Source of the DNA: Shewanella sp. MTB7
Lineage (GTDB): Bacteria > Pseudomonadota > Gammaproteobacteria > Enterobacterales > Shewanellaceae
Direction of reading: 5' to 3'
Assembly: GCF_027571385.1 (NCBI RefSeq)
Contig: NZ_CP085636.1
Span: 558,001 to 622,000, forward strand
Length of the DNA: 64,000 nucleotides
A program made the position numbers and the translations under genes. A model generated the notes under the pieces. It had not been told where the DNA came from and did no database searches. It saw only the letters and a program-made list of their open reading frames with translations. Positions 28,013 to 36,938 of the stretch are shown piece after piece; within the stretch, counting starts at the first letter, position 1, and every line of letters starts with the position of its first letter.

Positions 28013-29086
28013 TTAAATGTGAAGTTGCAAGCTTAATTGGGCATAATTCGAGGCGCCTTGGACGGTTGAAACTGAGTCATAGGGCATAGGTTCATCATCT
28101 ATTTGATAACGACCTACTTCAAAACCAAGCGCTAAGGCCGGCGTTAAATTAGTGAATAAATTGACTCCGGCATGAAAGCGATCTGTCTGTTCGACATCAG
28201 TGACCGTACGTCCATAGAAAAAACTTGAGCGAGTGTGCGTCGACCAAAAGTGGCGGTAAGCAAACATCGCAGCGGTGGTGATTTCAACTTCACCATTAAT
28301 GATGTCTCTAGCAGCGTCGGTACCGACATAACGACCTAAATTTCCATGGTGCAATTGCAATCTAATATCATTCTTGCCAAAGGTGTTGAGTTTGGCTGCC
28401 AATGAAAAGCCTGTGCCAAGTTGTGTTGTTTCAGAAGGGTCTAAATAGCGAAATAGGCTGGATAGGGAAATATTACCCCAATCGCCTTGCTGGTTATAGC
28501 GAATGATAGCATCGGGGACGTAATCATTATTGGTATCGATCCATAACTTATCAGTGATTGTACTGCCTACTCTTGTGCCATAAGTGTAAGGGTTTTCTAG
28601 TGAGAGTTGCCAGTTGTCAGTGCTGTAGCGAACTAATGTTTGACGCACCATAGTTTGTCCGACTAAGGGGCCACCTAAATCTGCCGTTTCGGCAAAGGCG
28701 CTGGTATTGACCATTGTTGACCAAGTTTGTCCGGCGATAACGTCTTGATAACCGATATAAGCATGACGTAAGCGCGGACTATAGGAGTTAGAGAATATGG
28801 CATTGCCCTGTGTGGAACCTGTGAAGTCAATTTCGGCAAATCCTCTGACCTCACCGCGGGTTATTGCTATATTGAAGCGGCTTTCAGCTGCACTGAATTG
28901 GCTTCGTTTAGCGGATTCAGTGATGGTACCTCCACCGGTCCAACTGTCTTGATAGGCAATGTTACCGTCAACATAGCGAGCATTGGTTTTTAGGAAGCCA
29001 CCAAAGTGGTATTCCATTGCTGTTAGTGGTGATGAAAAGCCAGCAATAAAGCAAACACAAGTGGAGATTGTTGTTATCGATTTCAT
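28013..29086 (-). CDS. DcaP-like outer-membrane porin
   Basis: A 357-residue protein with a signal peptide (FSSPLTA/MEYHF). The mature start FGGFLKTNARY and the blocks RSQFSAAESRFNI, EVRGFAEIDFTG and LRHAYIGYQDVIAGQTWSTM are those of DcaP-type trimeric porins. Known DcaP proteins favour negatively charged and dicarboxylic solutes. It lies between a terminator on one side and the cupin gene on the other, within the respiratory module. I infer that it admits the module's substrate or releases its product. The C-terminus ends LQLHI, a little unusual for a barrel. Confidence 0.82.
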   Translation of the reverse strand: MKSITTISTCVCFIAGFSSPLTAMEYHFGGFLKTNARYVDGNIAYQDSWTGGGTITESAKRSQFSAAESRFNIAITRGEVRGFAEIDFTGSTQGNAIFSNSYSPRLRHAYIGYQDVIAGQTWSTMVNTSAFAETADLGGPLVGQTMVRQTLVRYSTDNWQLSLENPYTYGTRVGSTITDKLWIDTNNDYVPDAIIRYNQQGDWGNISLSSLFRYLDPSETTQLGTGFSLAAKLNTFGKNDIRLQLHHGNLGRYVGTDAARDIINGEVEITTAAMFAYRHFWSTHTRSSFFYGRTVTDVEQTDRFHAGVNLFTNLTPALALGFEVGRYQIDDEPMPYDSVSTVQGASNYAQLSLQLHI

Positions 29087-29112
29087 GGTTATTTCTTGTC
29101 GAGAGGAGAGAT

Positions 29113-29132
29113 AAAAAAGCCCTAAAAAGGGC
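29113..29132 (-). terminator. Terminator after the flavoprotein-cytochrome-porin operon
   Basis: On the minus strand GCCCT/AGGGC with a 4-base loop is followed by six T. A second, larger hairpin without a T run (about 29210-29243) lies between it and the porin stop. Confidence 0.85.
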
Positions 29133-29280
29133 GCGATCTATTGAGGGAATAGCAAGCAGGGGGCCGTTTTGTCCCCAAGCTGGGAGAATCTAAAACTATT
29201 TATAGCGTGGCAGAAGCAAGAGACTATGGTCTCGCTTCTGCCGGTAAACACTTTGCTTACTTCATCAATTGCGATTGTGG

Positions 29281-30411
29281 TTAGAAGTAGTAGCCAAAGT
29301 TAATGTTAACGCGCTTGTCCCAGCTGTCGCCCATTTCTGGAAGACCCACGTGGTCGTTGTTAGCGGTAGAGAACGTCATGTTCTTACCCATGACGAAATC
29401 GATCATGGTGTAAGTAGGACCTGCTGAAACGGCACAACCTGTTACGTTCTGTAAGCTGTTATCGTAGCTGTCGTCATCCACATCTGGTGTCATCAAGCCT
29501 AAGTCGTTATAACATTTCACACTGCCCCAATCGGTAACGAAAGTTCTAGCGAGGTTAAGGTTATAAGCTTGGCCTTTTGAGGCTATTTCATACTGCCAAC
29601 TAACAACCGATACGCCAATTTTGTTGGCATCTTCTGCGTCAGCCGCATTGTATTCATACTGCATAGCTTGCAGCTGTAGATTCCAGCCTTTATAGCTGCT
29701 ATCTAAATGTAAAGCGACGGCATAACGGTCACCATTATTGGCGGTTTTACTGTTATAAATTTGACCATACTGTACAGAACCGCCAAAGGTTGTTTGACCA
29801 CCTTCATGTGTGGCAGTATAAGTTTGGCGTAGGTTGAGCTGGTTGGTCTCTTCATTGAAATACTCAGTACCATTGATGGTACCTGTGTATATATCAGTTG
29901 AGTAACGCTTGTTCTCAGCAGCGCCATATTCAGCACTCTTGTAGAAGGCTAAATCTGTGTGCCAGCCATTCTTTTCGTAAACAGCTTTGATACCAGTATC
30001 ATGATCATCTTCGAAACCTAGGTAATAAGGGATGCCAAACCAGTAGCTGTTTGAGATGAAATCACGGTTACCAAATGGCACTTTGTTAATACCAACTTGC
30101 AGTTGCCAGTCAGGGTTAACATCGTAAAAGCCATAGCCATACTTAATGTAATTACTGCCTGAGGTAAAACGATATTCAGCCGCTAAGCCCCAATCGCCAT
30201 GCTTGCCATCAAACTTGATCGCAGCCATATCAAAGTTAAAGTCGCCGCCTTTATCTTTATTGGCTTTATCATAATCGCGGTAAGCGTAGTTAACGCGCAC
30301 TGCGCCGCCAATCTTAATACCATCTTCTTGCTCGGCAGCCATTGCTGTTGAGCCAGAAAGTGCAATTGCTGTAGCCACTATAGACAACATAAACTTAGTG
30401 GTTTTTTTCAT
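29281..30411 (-). CDS. Porin, OprP/phosphate-selective-like barrel (module A)
   Basis: A 376-residue outer-membrane protein with a signal peptide (ALSGSTAMA/AEQED). Its repeating strand pattern (FDGKHGDWGLAAEYRF, WQLQVGINKVPFG) resembles OprO/P-type porins, and the C-terminus is VNINFGYYF. I chose the ATG at 30411, eight bases after AGG; the ATG at 30417 is too close. It is the third gene of the operon after the flavoprotein and tetraheme cytochrome, with no terminator before it, so uptake of the electron acceptor is a reasonable inference. Confidence 0.82.
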   Translation of the reverse strand: MKKTTKFMLSIVATAIALSGSTAMAAEQEDGIKIGGAVRVNYAYRDYDKANKDKGGDFNFDMAAIKFDGKHGDWGLAAEYRFTSGSNYIKYGYGFYDVNPDWQLQVGINKVPFGNRDFISNSYWFGIPYYLGFEDDHDTGIKAVYEKNGWHTDLAFYKSAEYGAAENKRYSTDIYTGTINGTEYFNEETNQLNLRQTYTATHEGGQTTFGGSVQYGQIYNSKTANNGDRYAVALHLDSSYKGWNLQLQAMQYEYNAADAEDANKIGVSVVSWQYEIASKGQAYNLNLARTFVTDWGSVKCYNDLGLMTPDVDDDSYDNSLQNVTGCAVSAGPTYTMIDFVMGKNMTFSTANNDHVGLPEMGDSWDKRVNINFGYYF

Positions 30412-30459
30412 CGTCATTACCTATTCATATTTTATATTATTGAAAATAAACTAGCCTAA

Positions 30460-30828
30460 TTACATCACTTCAAACCAAGTGCGATGACACTCAGTACAAA
30501 CAGGGGCTTTTTTCTCGTGTTCGCCGTGACATGCTAGGCAACTTGCTCCTTGGTTGTAGTGCAACGACTTGTGAGGATGGGCTTCTGGAATCGCCAATTT
30601 ACTTTCGTCCACTGTTATGCTGTTGATGTCGCCATGACATTCAACGCATGCGGCGTCAGTTGCATTCTTTTTACCAGAACCTTGATGGCAAGTTTGGCAA
30701 CCATCTTGGTAGATAAATTCATGGTTTACACGCCCTTGGGTGCTACCTTTCATCTTAACTAGGTCACCGGCCATAACGCTGCCAGATACAGCAAGGCTAA
30801 GTAATGTGCTTAGTAATAACGTGTTCAT
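30460..30828 (-). CDS. Periplasmic tetraheme cytochrome c (module A)
   Basis: A 122-residue protein with a signal peptide (SGSVMA/GDL) and four CxxCH heme sites: CQTCH, CVECH, CLACH and CTECH. Its length and spacing match the small tetraheme domain that is fused to the flavin domain in Shewanella FccA. Here it is a separate protein, and its start codon overlaps the flavoprotein stop by one base (TAATG), so the two are translationally coupled. It should carry electrons from the CymA/quinol pool to the flavoprotein. Confidence 0.93.
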   Translation of the reverse strand: MNTLLLSTLLSLAVSGSVMAGDLVKMKGSTQGRVNHEFIYQDGCQTCHQGSGKKNATDAACVECHGDINSITVDESKLAIPEAHPHKSLHYNQGASCLACHGEHEKKAPVCTECHRTWFEVM

Positions 30829-32351
30829 TAAACGGCTCCTTGAAGATCGGCTTTAATGGTTTCAGCCACAACGATACCCATGGCTAGACACTCTAGGCAG
30901 GATGTAGAGCTCAAACGAGCCTCACCGTGTGTCCCTCCGGTGACTTCACCGATTGCATACAGGTTCTTGATTGGTTCCATTGAGCGACCATCAATCACGC
31001 GAGCGCCTAAATCCGTTTTTAGTCCACCCATGCAGTAATGCACTTTTGGCCAAATGCGCGAGACAACAAACGGGCCAGTTAGTACTTCGGCTGTATCCAT
31101 TTTACGGTTAAATAGTGGGTCTTTACGCTCTCTAACATGCTGGTTGTATTCAACAATGCTGCGCGATAATTCAGCTACTGGGATATCGAACTGGGTCGCT
31201 ATTGCATCTAGAGAGTCGAGCTTCCACGCCATCTTGTCTCTTAGAGCACGTACAACACGGTCGTCATTGGCATAGTTGTTATAATTAAAGAGTACGACTG
31301 GATAAGCTGGGCTACCATCGGCATTTCGGTTCTTCATGATGGCTTCAGAACAGGTCTTGCGGTCTGCACGCTCATCCATAAAACGTTTGCCGTTAAGTAC
31401 GTTAATCGCAACACCTTGGTGCCAGCCGATTGAAAGCAATGCGTTTGACCAACCGAATCCACCTTCATCTGGCGAACCCCAGTGACCTGTTTGGATTAGG
31501 TTCATGTGCACTGGCAGTGCACCATAAGCCATTGCTGTTAGCGTCACTTCACCCGTTGCGCCAAGGGCGTTAGTGCAATCTAATGTTGGATCAAGTGATG
31601 GGTCAACGATTTCTCGAAGCGCCATATTGCGAGCAAAACCGCCATTAGCTAAGATCACAGCCTTATTAGCTTTAATGAAAACGCTACTGCCTGTTTTTAG
31701 ATCTGGGAAACGATAATGCTTACGCACTTTTACACCGATGATCTTTTGACCATCCATGATGAAGTCTTCGATATAGTGCTGTAGACGGTAATCCACACCT
31801 TCCTTTACGCCTGCTTCATATAGCTTGGTGGTGATATCACCGCCGGTACCATGTTGGGTACGAATAGCACGAGCCTTGTTGTGCCCACCGACTTGAATGT
31901 TGAAACCGTCACGGAACTTAACGCCGGTGTCGATGCAAAGATGGTAAGCATCTAAAGCACGGTTAGCGATAAGACGCAACGAAGCCTCGTTGTGCATACC
32001 ACGACCAGAGATGATCTGATCTTTCACTAGCTCTTCAGGCGAGTCGTCATTGACACCTTGTGCTAATTGGATTGGGTTTTTAGGAATCGCTAACCATCCC
32101 CCGTTAATGGCTGAGTTACCACCAATCACTTGCATCTTTTCTAAAAGGAGTACTGATCCCACGTCTTTGCGTCTAGCATTTAGCGCTGCTGAAAGGCCGG
32201 CAAAGCCAGAACCTACGACAATGACATCGACGGTTTCATCCCAGTTAATCTCGCCACAAGTATTCGCTTGTACAGTTCCAGATAATGTGGCCGCCAAACT
32301 ACCAACAGCAGCTCCTGCGCTGAGTTTTAAAAAATTTCTTCTACTTTGCAT
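30828..32351 (-). CDS. Tat-exported fumarate-reductase-like flavoprotein (module A)
   Basis: A 507-residue protein with a Tat signal (SRRNFLKLSAGAAVG) and the FAD fingerprint VDVIVVGSGFAGLSAAL. NGKRFMDERADRK holds the likely catalytic acid Arg, and GEVTGGTHGEARL holds His475 and Arg479, the substrate-carboxylate ligands of the FccA/UrdA family. The pocket segment IQTGHWGSPDEGG keeps a His where module B has Pro. It lacks the N-terminal heme domain of FccA; the next gene supplies it. I chose the ATG at 32351, after GAGG; a TTG upstream would spoil the Tat signal. It is probably an enoate reductase used in anaerobic respiration. Confidence 0.88.
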   Translation of the reverse strand: MQSRRNFLKLSAGAAVGSLAATLSGTVQANTCGEINWDETVDVIVVGSGFAGLSAALNARRKDVGSVLLLEKMQVIGGNSAINGGWLAIPKNPIQLAQGVNDDSPEELVKDQIISGRGMHNEASLRLIANRALDAYHLCIDTGVKFRDGFNIQVGGHNKARAIRTQHGTGGDITTKLYEAGVKEGVDYRLQHYIEDFIMDGQKIIGVKVRKHYRFPDLKTGSSVFIKANKAVILANGGFARNMALREIVDPSLDPTLDCTNALGATGEVTLTAMAYGALPVHMNLIQTGHWGSPDEGGFGWSNALLSIGWHQGVAINVLNGKRFMDERADRKTCSEAIMKNRNADGSPAYPVVLFNYNNYANDDRVVRALRDKMAWKLDSLDAIATQFDIPVAELSRSIVEYNQHVRERKDPLFNRKMDTAEVLTGPFVVSRIWPKVHYCMGGLKTDLGARVIDGRSMEPIKNLYAIGEVTGGTHGEARLSSTSCLECLAMGIVVAETIKADLQGAV

Positions 32352-32446
32352 TCTGTGATCCTCAAAATGGGAATGAGGTAACGATAAACACAATTTCAAT
32401 GGCTAAAGGTGAACTGAGTCACGTCATTTTTTCAGTGACAAATTTA

Positions 32447-32466
32447 TTCGTGAGTTAGATCTCGAA
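32447..32466. promoter_or_regulatory. Operator-like dyad between flavoprotein A and its TetR regulator
   Basis: TTCGTGA-N6-TCTCGAA is an inverted repeat, 6 of 7 positions matched. It lies about 100 bases before the flavoprotein start, in the 345-base divergent region. The same sequence occurs upstream of the module A cupin gene (27972-27991). Confidence 0.6.
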
Positions 32467-32696
32467 GATCTTTTCTCACTAAAGGGGGTCGTATTGATTG
32501 GCAGCTAAGTGACGTGGCTAGGTTAATGTGAACCAAGATTCATTAGCGTTAATGTTTGCTTGTATGATGTTACTCACAAAGGTTACTAATAAAGCTGTAT
32601 TAGCGTGAACTTAATCCCGATTAGTGAAGTGAAACTATAATCAGCAATTGCAGACAGCGCATAATTGCCTAAATTTGTACAACCGACCTTTTATAG

Positions 32697-33482
32697 ATGA
32701 AATGCCCTACTGAAACATTGTCAATGCTACGCTGCAATCAAATACTTGATGCGGCGGAACGGCTGATTGAGACGCAAGGTATTGTGTCATTTAAGTTCTC
32801 ACAGTTGGCGAAAGAGGTGGGGTGTTCTACTGGTACGTTATATAAATTATTTGAACGTAAAGAAGATGTATTAGTCTGCTTGTTTTTACGCAGTGCGACC
32901 TCGAATCATCTGCGGATATTCATTGATAAATATCCAGATTTGACAGCCCAAGAAAAAGTACTCTTGCCGATATTGTTTACCTTTGAAACAATAAAACGCA
33001 GTAAGAGTTTTTTTACACTTCGCTCAGTGTCGGTTAATACCATGGTGTGGCAATTAGCCAGCGATGAAAAAGTGAACCGTTTTAAAAAGCGTATCAATGC
33101 TTTTTGGCAATGGTTTACAGACTCTCTTAATGAAGCTGTTGAAAATGGAGAATTAGAAGCCACGGAACTGCAAGTTAAAGAGCTGGTACAAGGATTCACC
33201 TTTTACCTAACGGGCTCGTTAACTCAATTCGAGAGTCAATTGATCGACACTAAATATCTAGGTGACAGACGAGAAACATGTTACCGACACTTAGCTAAGT
33301 TAATGGGACAATATAAATGGCGTAAACCGCTCACCCATGAGCTGTTTGATTCACTTGAGTCTCGCTCATCAAACTTTTTTGATAAACATTATCGTGATCA
33401 CATGTCTTGCGCTGCTTGTAGTGCATTGAGTTGCCAAACGACGACGGCTTGTTCGCGAAATAAGATCACAGCATTGCGCTAG
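32697..33482 (+). CDS. TetR-family regulator with cysteine-rich tail (module A)
   Basis: A 261-residue protein. The N-terminal HTH is canonical (RCNQILDAAERLIETQGIVS, then VGCSTGTLYKLFERKEDVL). The C-terminus carries Cys238, Cys241, Cys246 and Cys252 in a short tail. Cys3, 13, 43, 61, 238 and 241 fall at identical positions in the module B paralog, without gaps. Most TetR proteins lack such a tail, so it may bind a metal or Fe-S cluster or react with an electrophile such as acrylate. It is divergent from the flavoprotein operon, and the nearby dyads are its likely targets. Confidence 0.88.
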   Translation: MKCPTETLSMLRCNQILDAAERLIETQGIVSFKFSQLAKEVGCSTGTLYKLFERKEDVLVCLFLRSATSNHLRIFIDKYPDLTAQEKVLLPILFTFETIKRSKSFFTLRSVSVNTMVWQLASDEKVNRFKKRINAFWQWFTDSLNEAVENGELEATELQVKELVQGFTFYLTGSLTQFESQLIDTKYLGDRRETCYRHLAKLMGQYKWRKPLTHELFDSLESRSSNFFDKHYRDHMSCAACSALSCQTTTACSRNKITALR

Positions 33483-33595
33483 TGACTTGATAGAGTTAGC
33501 TTTGTTGTTACATTATTAAAATGAATACTAATATTCTATTTTAGGTCGGGTGAGATTAACTGTTAGCCATGAAGTTGGCCAACAGTTCGATCATG

Positions 33596-34066
33596 CTAAT
33601 GTTGATGTTGCTCTTCATCACAGGGTGTTTTTGACGCTAAATTTTGCACTGGATAGGCAACAGCCTCAATGCCTTTAATGTAATATCCCGTTTTCGCAAA
33701 CCCTGTTTGCTTACTTTTAACACTCAGAGTACCGGATATATAGATAGGTTGTTGTGGATTCGGTATCGCGATAGCGGTATCAAATTCAACATGAATTAAT
33801 TGGTTTTCAGGAGATGGGGGCTTGTGGAAGCAGGCACCTTGTTGTGGAGTCAATAAAAAATGGCGAGTCACCCCTTTTTTACCGTCTAATGGCACAACAA
33901 AGCCAGGAATAATGACATTTTTACCCTCTAGCTCCTTATTAATATTTGTCGCGACAGGTAACTCTGCAGGTCCTGGTGCTAAGTTGTTCCATAGGATAGG
34001 CATGCTCTCTTCGGCGAATAGGTTGGAACTAAAGAGTAAGCTAAGGGCCAGAATTGTTTTTTTCAT
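33596..34066 (-). CDS. DUF3299 family periplasmic protein (module B)
   Basis: A 156-residue protein with a signal peptide (LFSSNLFA/EES). GKNVIIPGFVVPLD followed by HFLLTPQQGACFHKPPSP is the DUF3299 signature, and the C-terminus is His-rich (CDEEQHQH). The family is exported and may bind a metal, but no function is established. I chose the ATG at 34066, which gives the clean signal peptide; the TTG at 34084 adds six residues. It follows the module B cupin by 57 bases and is probably the last gene of that operon. Confidence 0.8.
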   Translation of the reverse strand: MKKTILALSLLFSSNLFAEESMPILWNNLAPGPAELPVATNINKELEGKNVIIPGFVVPLDGKKGVTRHFLLTPQQGACFHKPPSPENQLIHVEFDTAIAIPNPQQPIYISGTLSVKSKQTGFAKTGYYIKGIEAVAYPVQNLASKTPCDEEQHQH

Positions 34067-34123
34067 GGTGAATGATGAAGCCAATTATTATTGGCCTCAC
34101 TCCTTGGGTTAGATTAAGTTTGT

Positions 34124-34861
34124 TTACTTAGATTTTTGAATAACGTCCCAACCGTAACCACCATTGCCTGAGCGCACGAGCTTAGAGTTGGTGTAAGGGA
34201 TGAAGTCAAACATCAACTGTTCACCTGGACCTACATCTTGTGGCCACTGGTACTTAAAGGTTGAGAACTTGCCATCGAGTGGGAACCAGTACATGTAGAT
34301 TAGGTCTTGATCATCAAATGTGTTTGGCGTGTAGTGCATTGCTTTACTTGGGATCTCAATATAATCGCCAGCGCCAAAAGGTTGCATACGCTCTTGAGCC
34401 CAAGTTAATCCAGCACCTGTTAGACCGTAATAACATTCCATTTCACGGTGATAATGTGGCGCAGCAGTACCCGGTGCCACACGTACCAAACCAATAACGG
34501 TAGGCTCATCGTTTAGCTCTTTCCAGCACATGCCCACTTCTGAATCACTGGCTCCGCCTTTTGGACAAGAGATAAGGTTACTTGGGTCATCGACGTTCCA
34601 GGTTAACCAACCTGAATCGTTCGCGCCTTTACCGCCGTGGTCGTTTGACTTAACAGTATAGATATCTTTGGCGCCAGACTGGAAGTCTTTGAGATAAGCC
34701 AGCGCCTGCTTTTGCTTACACACCATAGGCATAGCCTTAGTGGGTGCGTTAATGGTCGATAACGATGGCTGAGCATTGTGCCAAGGCTTATCGGCAGGTT
34801 TGTCACCTGCGGTAGCCATACCTGTTATCAGCATGGTTGACAAAAATAGTAGTTTTTTCAT
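34124..34861 (-). CDS. Secreted cupin, DMSP-lyase-like (module B)
   Basis: A 245-residue exported cupin (signal peptide ends ATA/GDKP), paralogous to the one at 27093. Motif 1 is His136-x-His138-x3-Glu142-x-Tyr144-x4-Gly and motif 2 is Gly-x5-Pro171-x4-His176. All metal ligands and the candidate catalytic Tyr are kept, while most of the rest has diverged from module A. I chose the ATG at 34861, which starts the signal peptide. It lies in one operon after the flavoprotein and cytochrome, 26 bases from the latter. I infer a periplasmic lyase that feeds the flavoprotein. Confidence 0.75.
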   Translation of the reverse strand: MKKLLFLSTMLITGMATAGDKPADKPWHNAQPSLSTINAPTKAMPMVCKQKQALAYLKDFQSGAKDIYTVKSNDHGGKGANDSGWLTWNVDDPSNLISCPKGGASDSEVGMCWKELNDEPTVIGLVRVAPGTAAPHYHREMECYYGLTGAGLTWAQERMQPFGAGDYIEIPSKAMHYTPNTFDDQDLIYMYWFPLDGKFSTFKYQWPQDVGPGEQLMFDFIPYTNSKLVRSGNGGYGWDVIQKSK

Positions 34862-34887
34862 CTTCTCATTCTCTTTATTAGTTGTTT

Positions 34888-35238
34888 TTAATTGAATTTG
34901 GGATAGTCGAAATTGTGACAATCCATACAGATAGCATGTTTTTTAGTGTGTTCACCATGGCATTCCATGCAAGGTGCTTCTTGGCCGTAATGCATGCTGT
35001 CATGGGGGTTTTGCTTAGCATCATGACCTTCGCGTTTGGTTTGATCCGCGAGTTTAGTCATGTCATGGCACTGCAAACAAGACTCATCAGATGGAAAGCT
35101 TTTTAGTCCTTGGTCGTGACAGGTTTTACAACCAGAGTCGTAGACCGTTTCGTGGTAATCACGTTTGTCTCGTGCCTGTGCTGAAAGAGCGATAAAGCCG
35201 CCTAGTGCTAGCACAAGTAAAGTAGTCATTGGTTTCAT
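34888..35238 (-). CDS. Periplasmic tetraheme cytochrome c (module B)
   Basis: A 116-residue protein with a signal peptide (ALSAQA/RDK) and four heme sites: CKTCH, CLQCH, CMECH and CMDCH. It is the paralog of the module A cytochrome. An AAGGAAA site precedes the ATG. It starts 10 bases after the flavoprotein stop and is followed by the cupin gene, so all are expected on one transcript. It is the presumed electron donor of the module B flavoprotein. Confidence 0.93.
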   Translation of the reverse strand: MKPMTTLLVLALGGFIALSAQARDKRDYHETVYDSGCKTCHDQGLKSFPSDESCLQCHDMTKLADQTKREGHDAKQNPHDSMHYGQEAPCMECHGEHTKKHAICMDCHNFDYPKFN

Positions 35239-35248
35239 ATTGGTTTCC

Positions 35249-36751
35249 TTATGCTTTCATCATCGAGCGTGCGGCTGTTACACCAAAGGCCATACAGTCT
35301 GGTGTTGAGCAACCACCAAGGCGGCTAACACCATGCACCCCGCCTGAGACTTCGCCGGCAGCATAAAGATTTGGGATCGGTTTACCATTTTTAGCTGCGA
35401 TGACTTCTGCTTTAGTGTTAATTTGGATACCACCTTGGCAGTAATGCACTTTTGGCCATAAACGTTGCACAATAAACGGAGCTGTCATATAAATACCTGT
35501 GCCCATATTCATACGCTTGCCAAACTGTGGGTCTTCTCCCGCTTTAACGTACTTGTTCCAGTCATCCACTTGTTTCTGAAATGGTTTTAGTGGCAGCTCA
35601 AAGTGTTTGGCAATGGCTTCAATGCTGTCAAACTCCCAAGCAACGTTGTAACGCAATACGTTATCCATCGATGGATCTTTCTGCGCTTCATGTTTAGGTG
35701 CAATCAAGAGTGCAGGATGTGGCTTGCCGTCTTTGTCACGACGTTGTATTTCTAAATCTGCGCGATGTTTACGGTCTGCAGTTTCATTCATAAACCGCTC
35801 ACCAGTATTACGGTCAATGGCGATAGAGTGAGGGAAGTTATACAGGGAGAAACCTGCTCCGTAACCAAAGCCACCTTCATCGGGAGATGCCCATGGACCC
35901 GATTGAATAAAGCTTAAATGAATCGGCATCGCCCCTTCGGCAAGCATGGCGATAAGGCCATCGCCGGTGGCACCGCGAGCATTGGTGTGACCTACTTCAT
36001 CGCCTAATGTTGGGTCGAGCGCCTGACGAAATGCGACGTTGGCTGCGAAGCCACCAGTAGCAATTAACACGCCTTTTTCGGCTCTTACATTAATGAGTGT
36101 TCCAGAATCTTCATGATCTGTTTGGTAATTCTTACGTACTTTAATTCCCAGTACAGTGCCATCTTCGGTGGTAATAAGGCCTTCAAATTTATGACGTGTC
36201 TTCGTCTTCACACCATAGCTCCGCGCTGTCTTGAGCATGGGGCGGATAAAGCCAGCACCGCTACGTTCTACGACTTGGTGACTACGGGTCACACTGGTAC
36301 CACCAGTATTAATAATATGATCGCGATAAACACAGCCACAATCTTTAGTGAGCTGGTATACATATGGTCCTAATTCAGCACTGTGTCTGAGTAATATCTC
36401 ACTGGCATAACCGCGACCGGAAGCAAGTTGATCTTGCACCATAAGATCGACGCTATCTTTGATACCGAGTTTTCTCTGCAGATCGGTATCGGCAAAACAA
36501 GCCTGGCCAGCATTGAGGGTACTGTTACCACCATAAACGCCCAACTTTTCAAATACGACGATATCTTTAGCGCCGAGCTTACCCGCTTCAACGGCAGCTG
36601 CAAGGCCAGCAAAGCCTGAACCAACGATAACCACTTCATGCTCTTCATCCCATATAACATCGGATGAATTGGCACTTACTGATAATGGGGCTAATGCACC
36701 AATGGCAGCAGCTCCAACCCCAAATTTTAAAAATGAACGTCTTGTTTGCAT
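35249..36751 (-). CDS. Tat-exported fumarate-reductase-like flavoprotein (module B)
   Basis: A 500-residue paralog of the module A flavoprotein. It has a Tat signal (TRRSFLKFGVGAAAIG), the FAD motif HEVVIVGSGFAGLAAAV, the acid-Arg region TGERFMNETADRK, and GEVSGGVHGVSRLGG with His473 and Arg477. The pocket segment reads IQSGPWASPDEGG, so the His of module A is Pro here, which points to a different substrate. SPDEGGFG is shared by both and may mark this subgroup. It is the first gene of the module B operon and is divergent from a TetR gene. Confidence 0.88.
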   Translation of the reverse strand: MQTRRSFLKFGVGAAAIGALAPLSVSANSSDVIWDEEHEVVIVGSGFAGLAAAVEAGKLGAKDIVVFEKLGVYGGNSTLNAGQACFADTDLQRKLGIKDSVDLMVQDQLASGRGYASEILLRHSAELGPYVYQLTKDCGCVYRDHIINTGGTSVTRSHQVVERSGAGFIRPMLKTARSYGVKTKTRHKFEGLITTEDGTVLGIKVRKNYQTDHEDSGTLINVRAEKGVLIATGGFAANVAFRQALDPTLGDEVGHTNARGATGDGLIAMLAEGAMPIHLSFIQSGPWASPDEGGFGYGAGFSLYNFPHSIAIDRNTGERFMNETADRKHRADLEIQRRDKDGKPHPALLIAPKHEAQKDPSMDNVLRYNVAWEFDSIEAIAKHFELPLKPFQKQVDDWNKYVKAGEDPQFGKRMNMGTGIYMTAPFIVQRLWPKVHYCQGGIQINTKAEVIAAKNGKPIPNLYAAGEVSGGVHGVSRLGGCSTPDCMAFGVTAARSMMKA

Positions 36752-36837
36752 ATTATTGTCTCCAATTAACTTGGAATAAGAATAGGCCTGTTACCAATGA
36801 CTAAATATGCTTGAAATCACACTTTGGATTTGGGGGT

Positions 36838-36871
36838 AAAGATTTTTGTGGACGTGTTCAAGAAAATCTTT
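36838..36871. promoter_or_regulatory. Inverted repeat upstream of the module B operon
   Basis: AAAGATTTT and AAAATCTTT form a perfect 9-bp inverted repeat with a 16-base spacer, midway between the flavoprotein and TetR genes. It is a candidate operator of the module B regulator and is unlike the module A dyad. Confidence 0.5.
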
Positions 36872-36938
36872 CTTTTAAGTATCTAATTATAAAAACCAGA
36901 ATTAGGATGATAGTTGAAATAATACTTGGGACTGACAT

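Noticed and set aside
30828..32399. TTG start at 32399 for flavoprotein A
   Set aside because: The ATG at 32351 has a proper ribosome-binding site and begins the Tat signal; the longer form would bury it.
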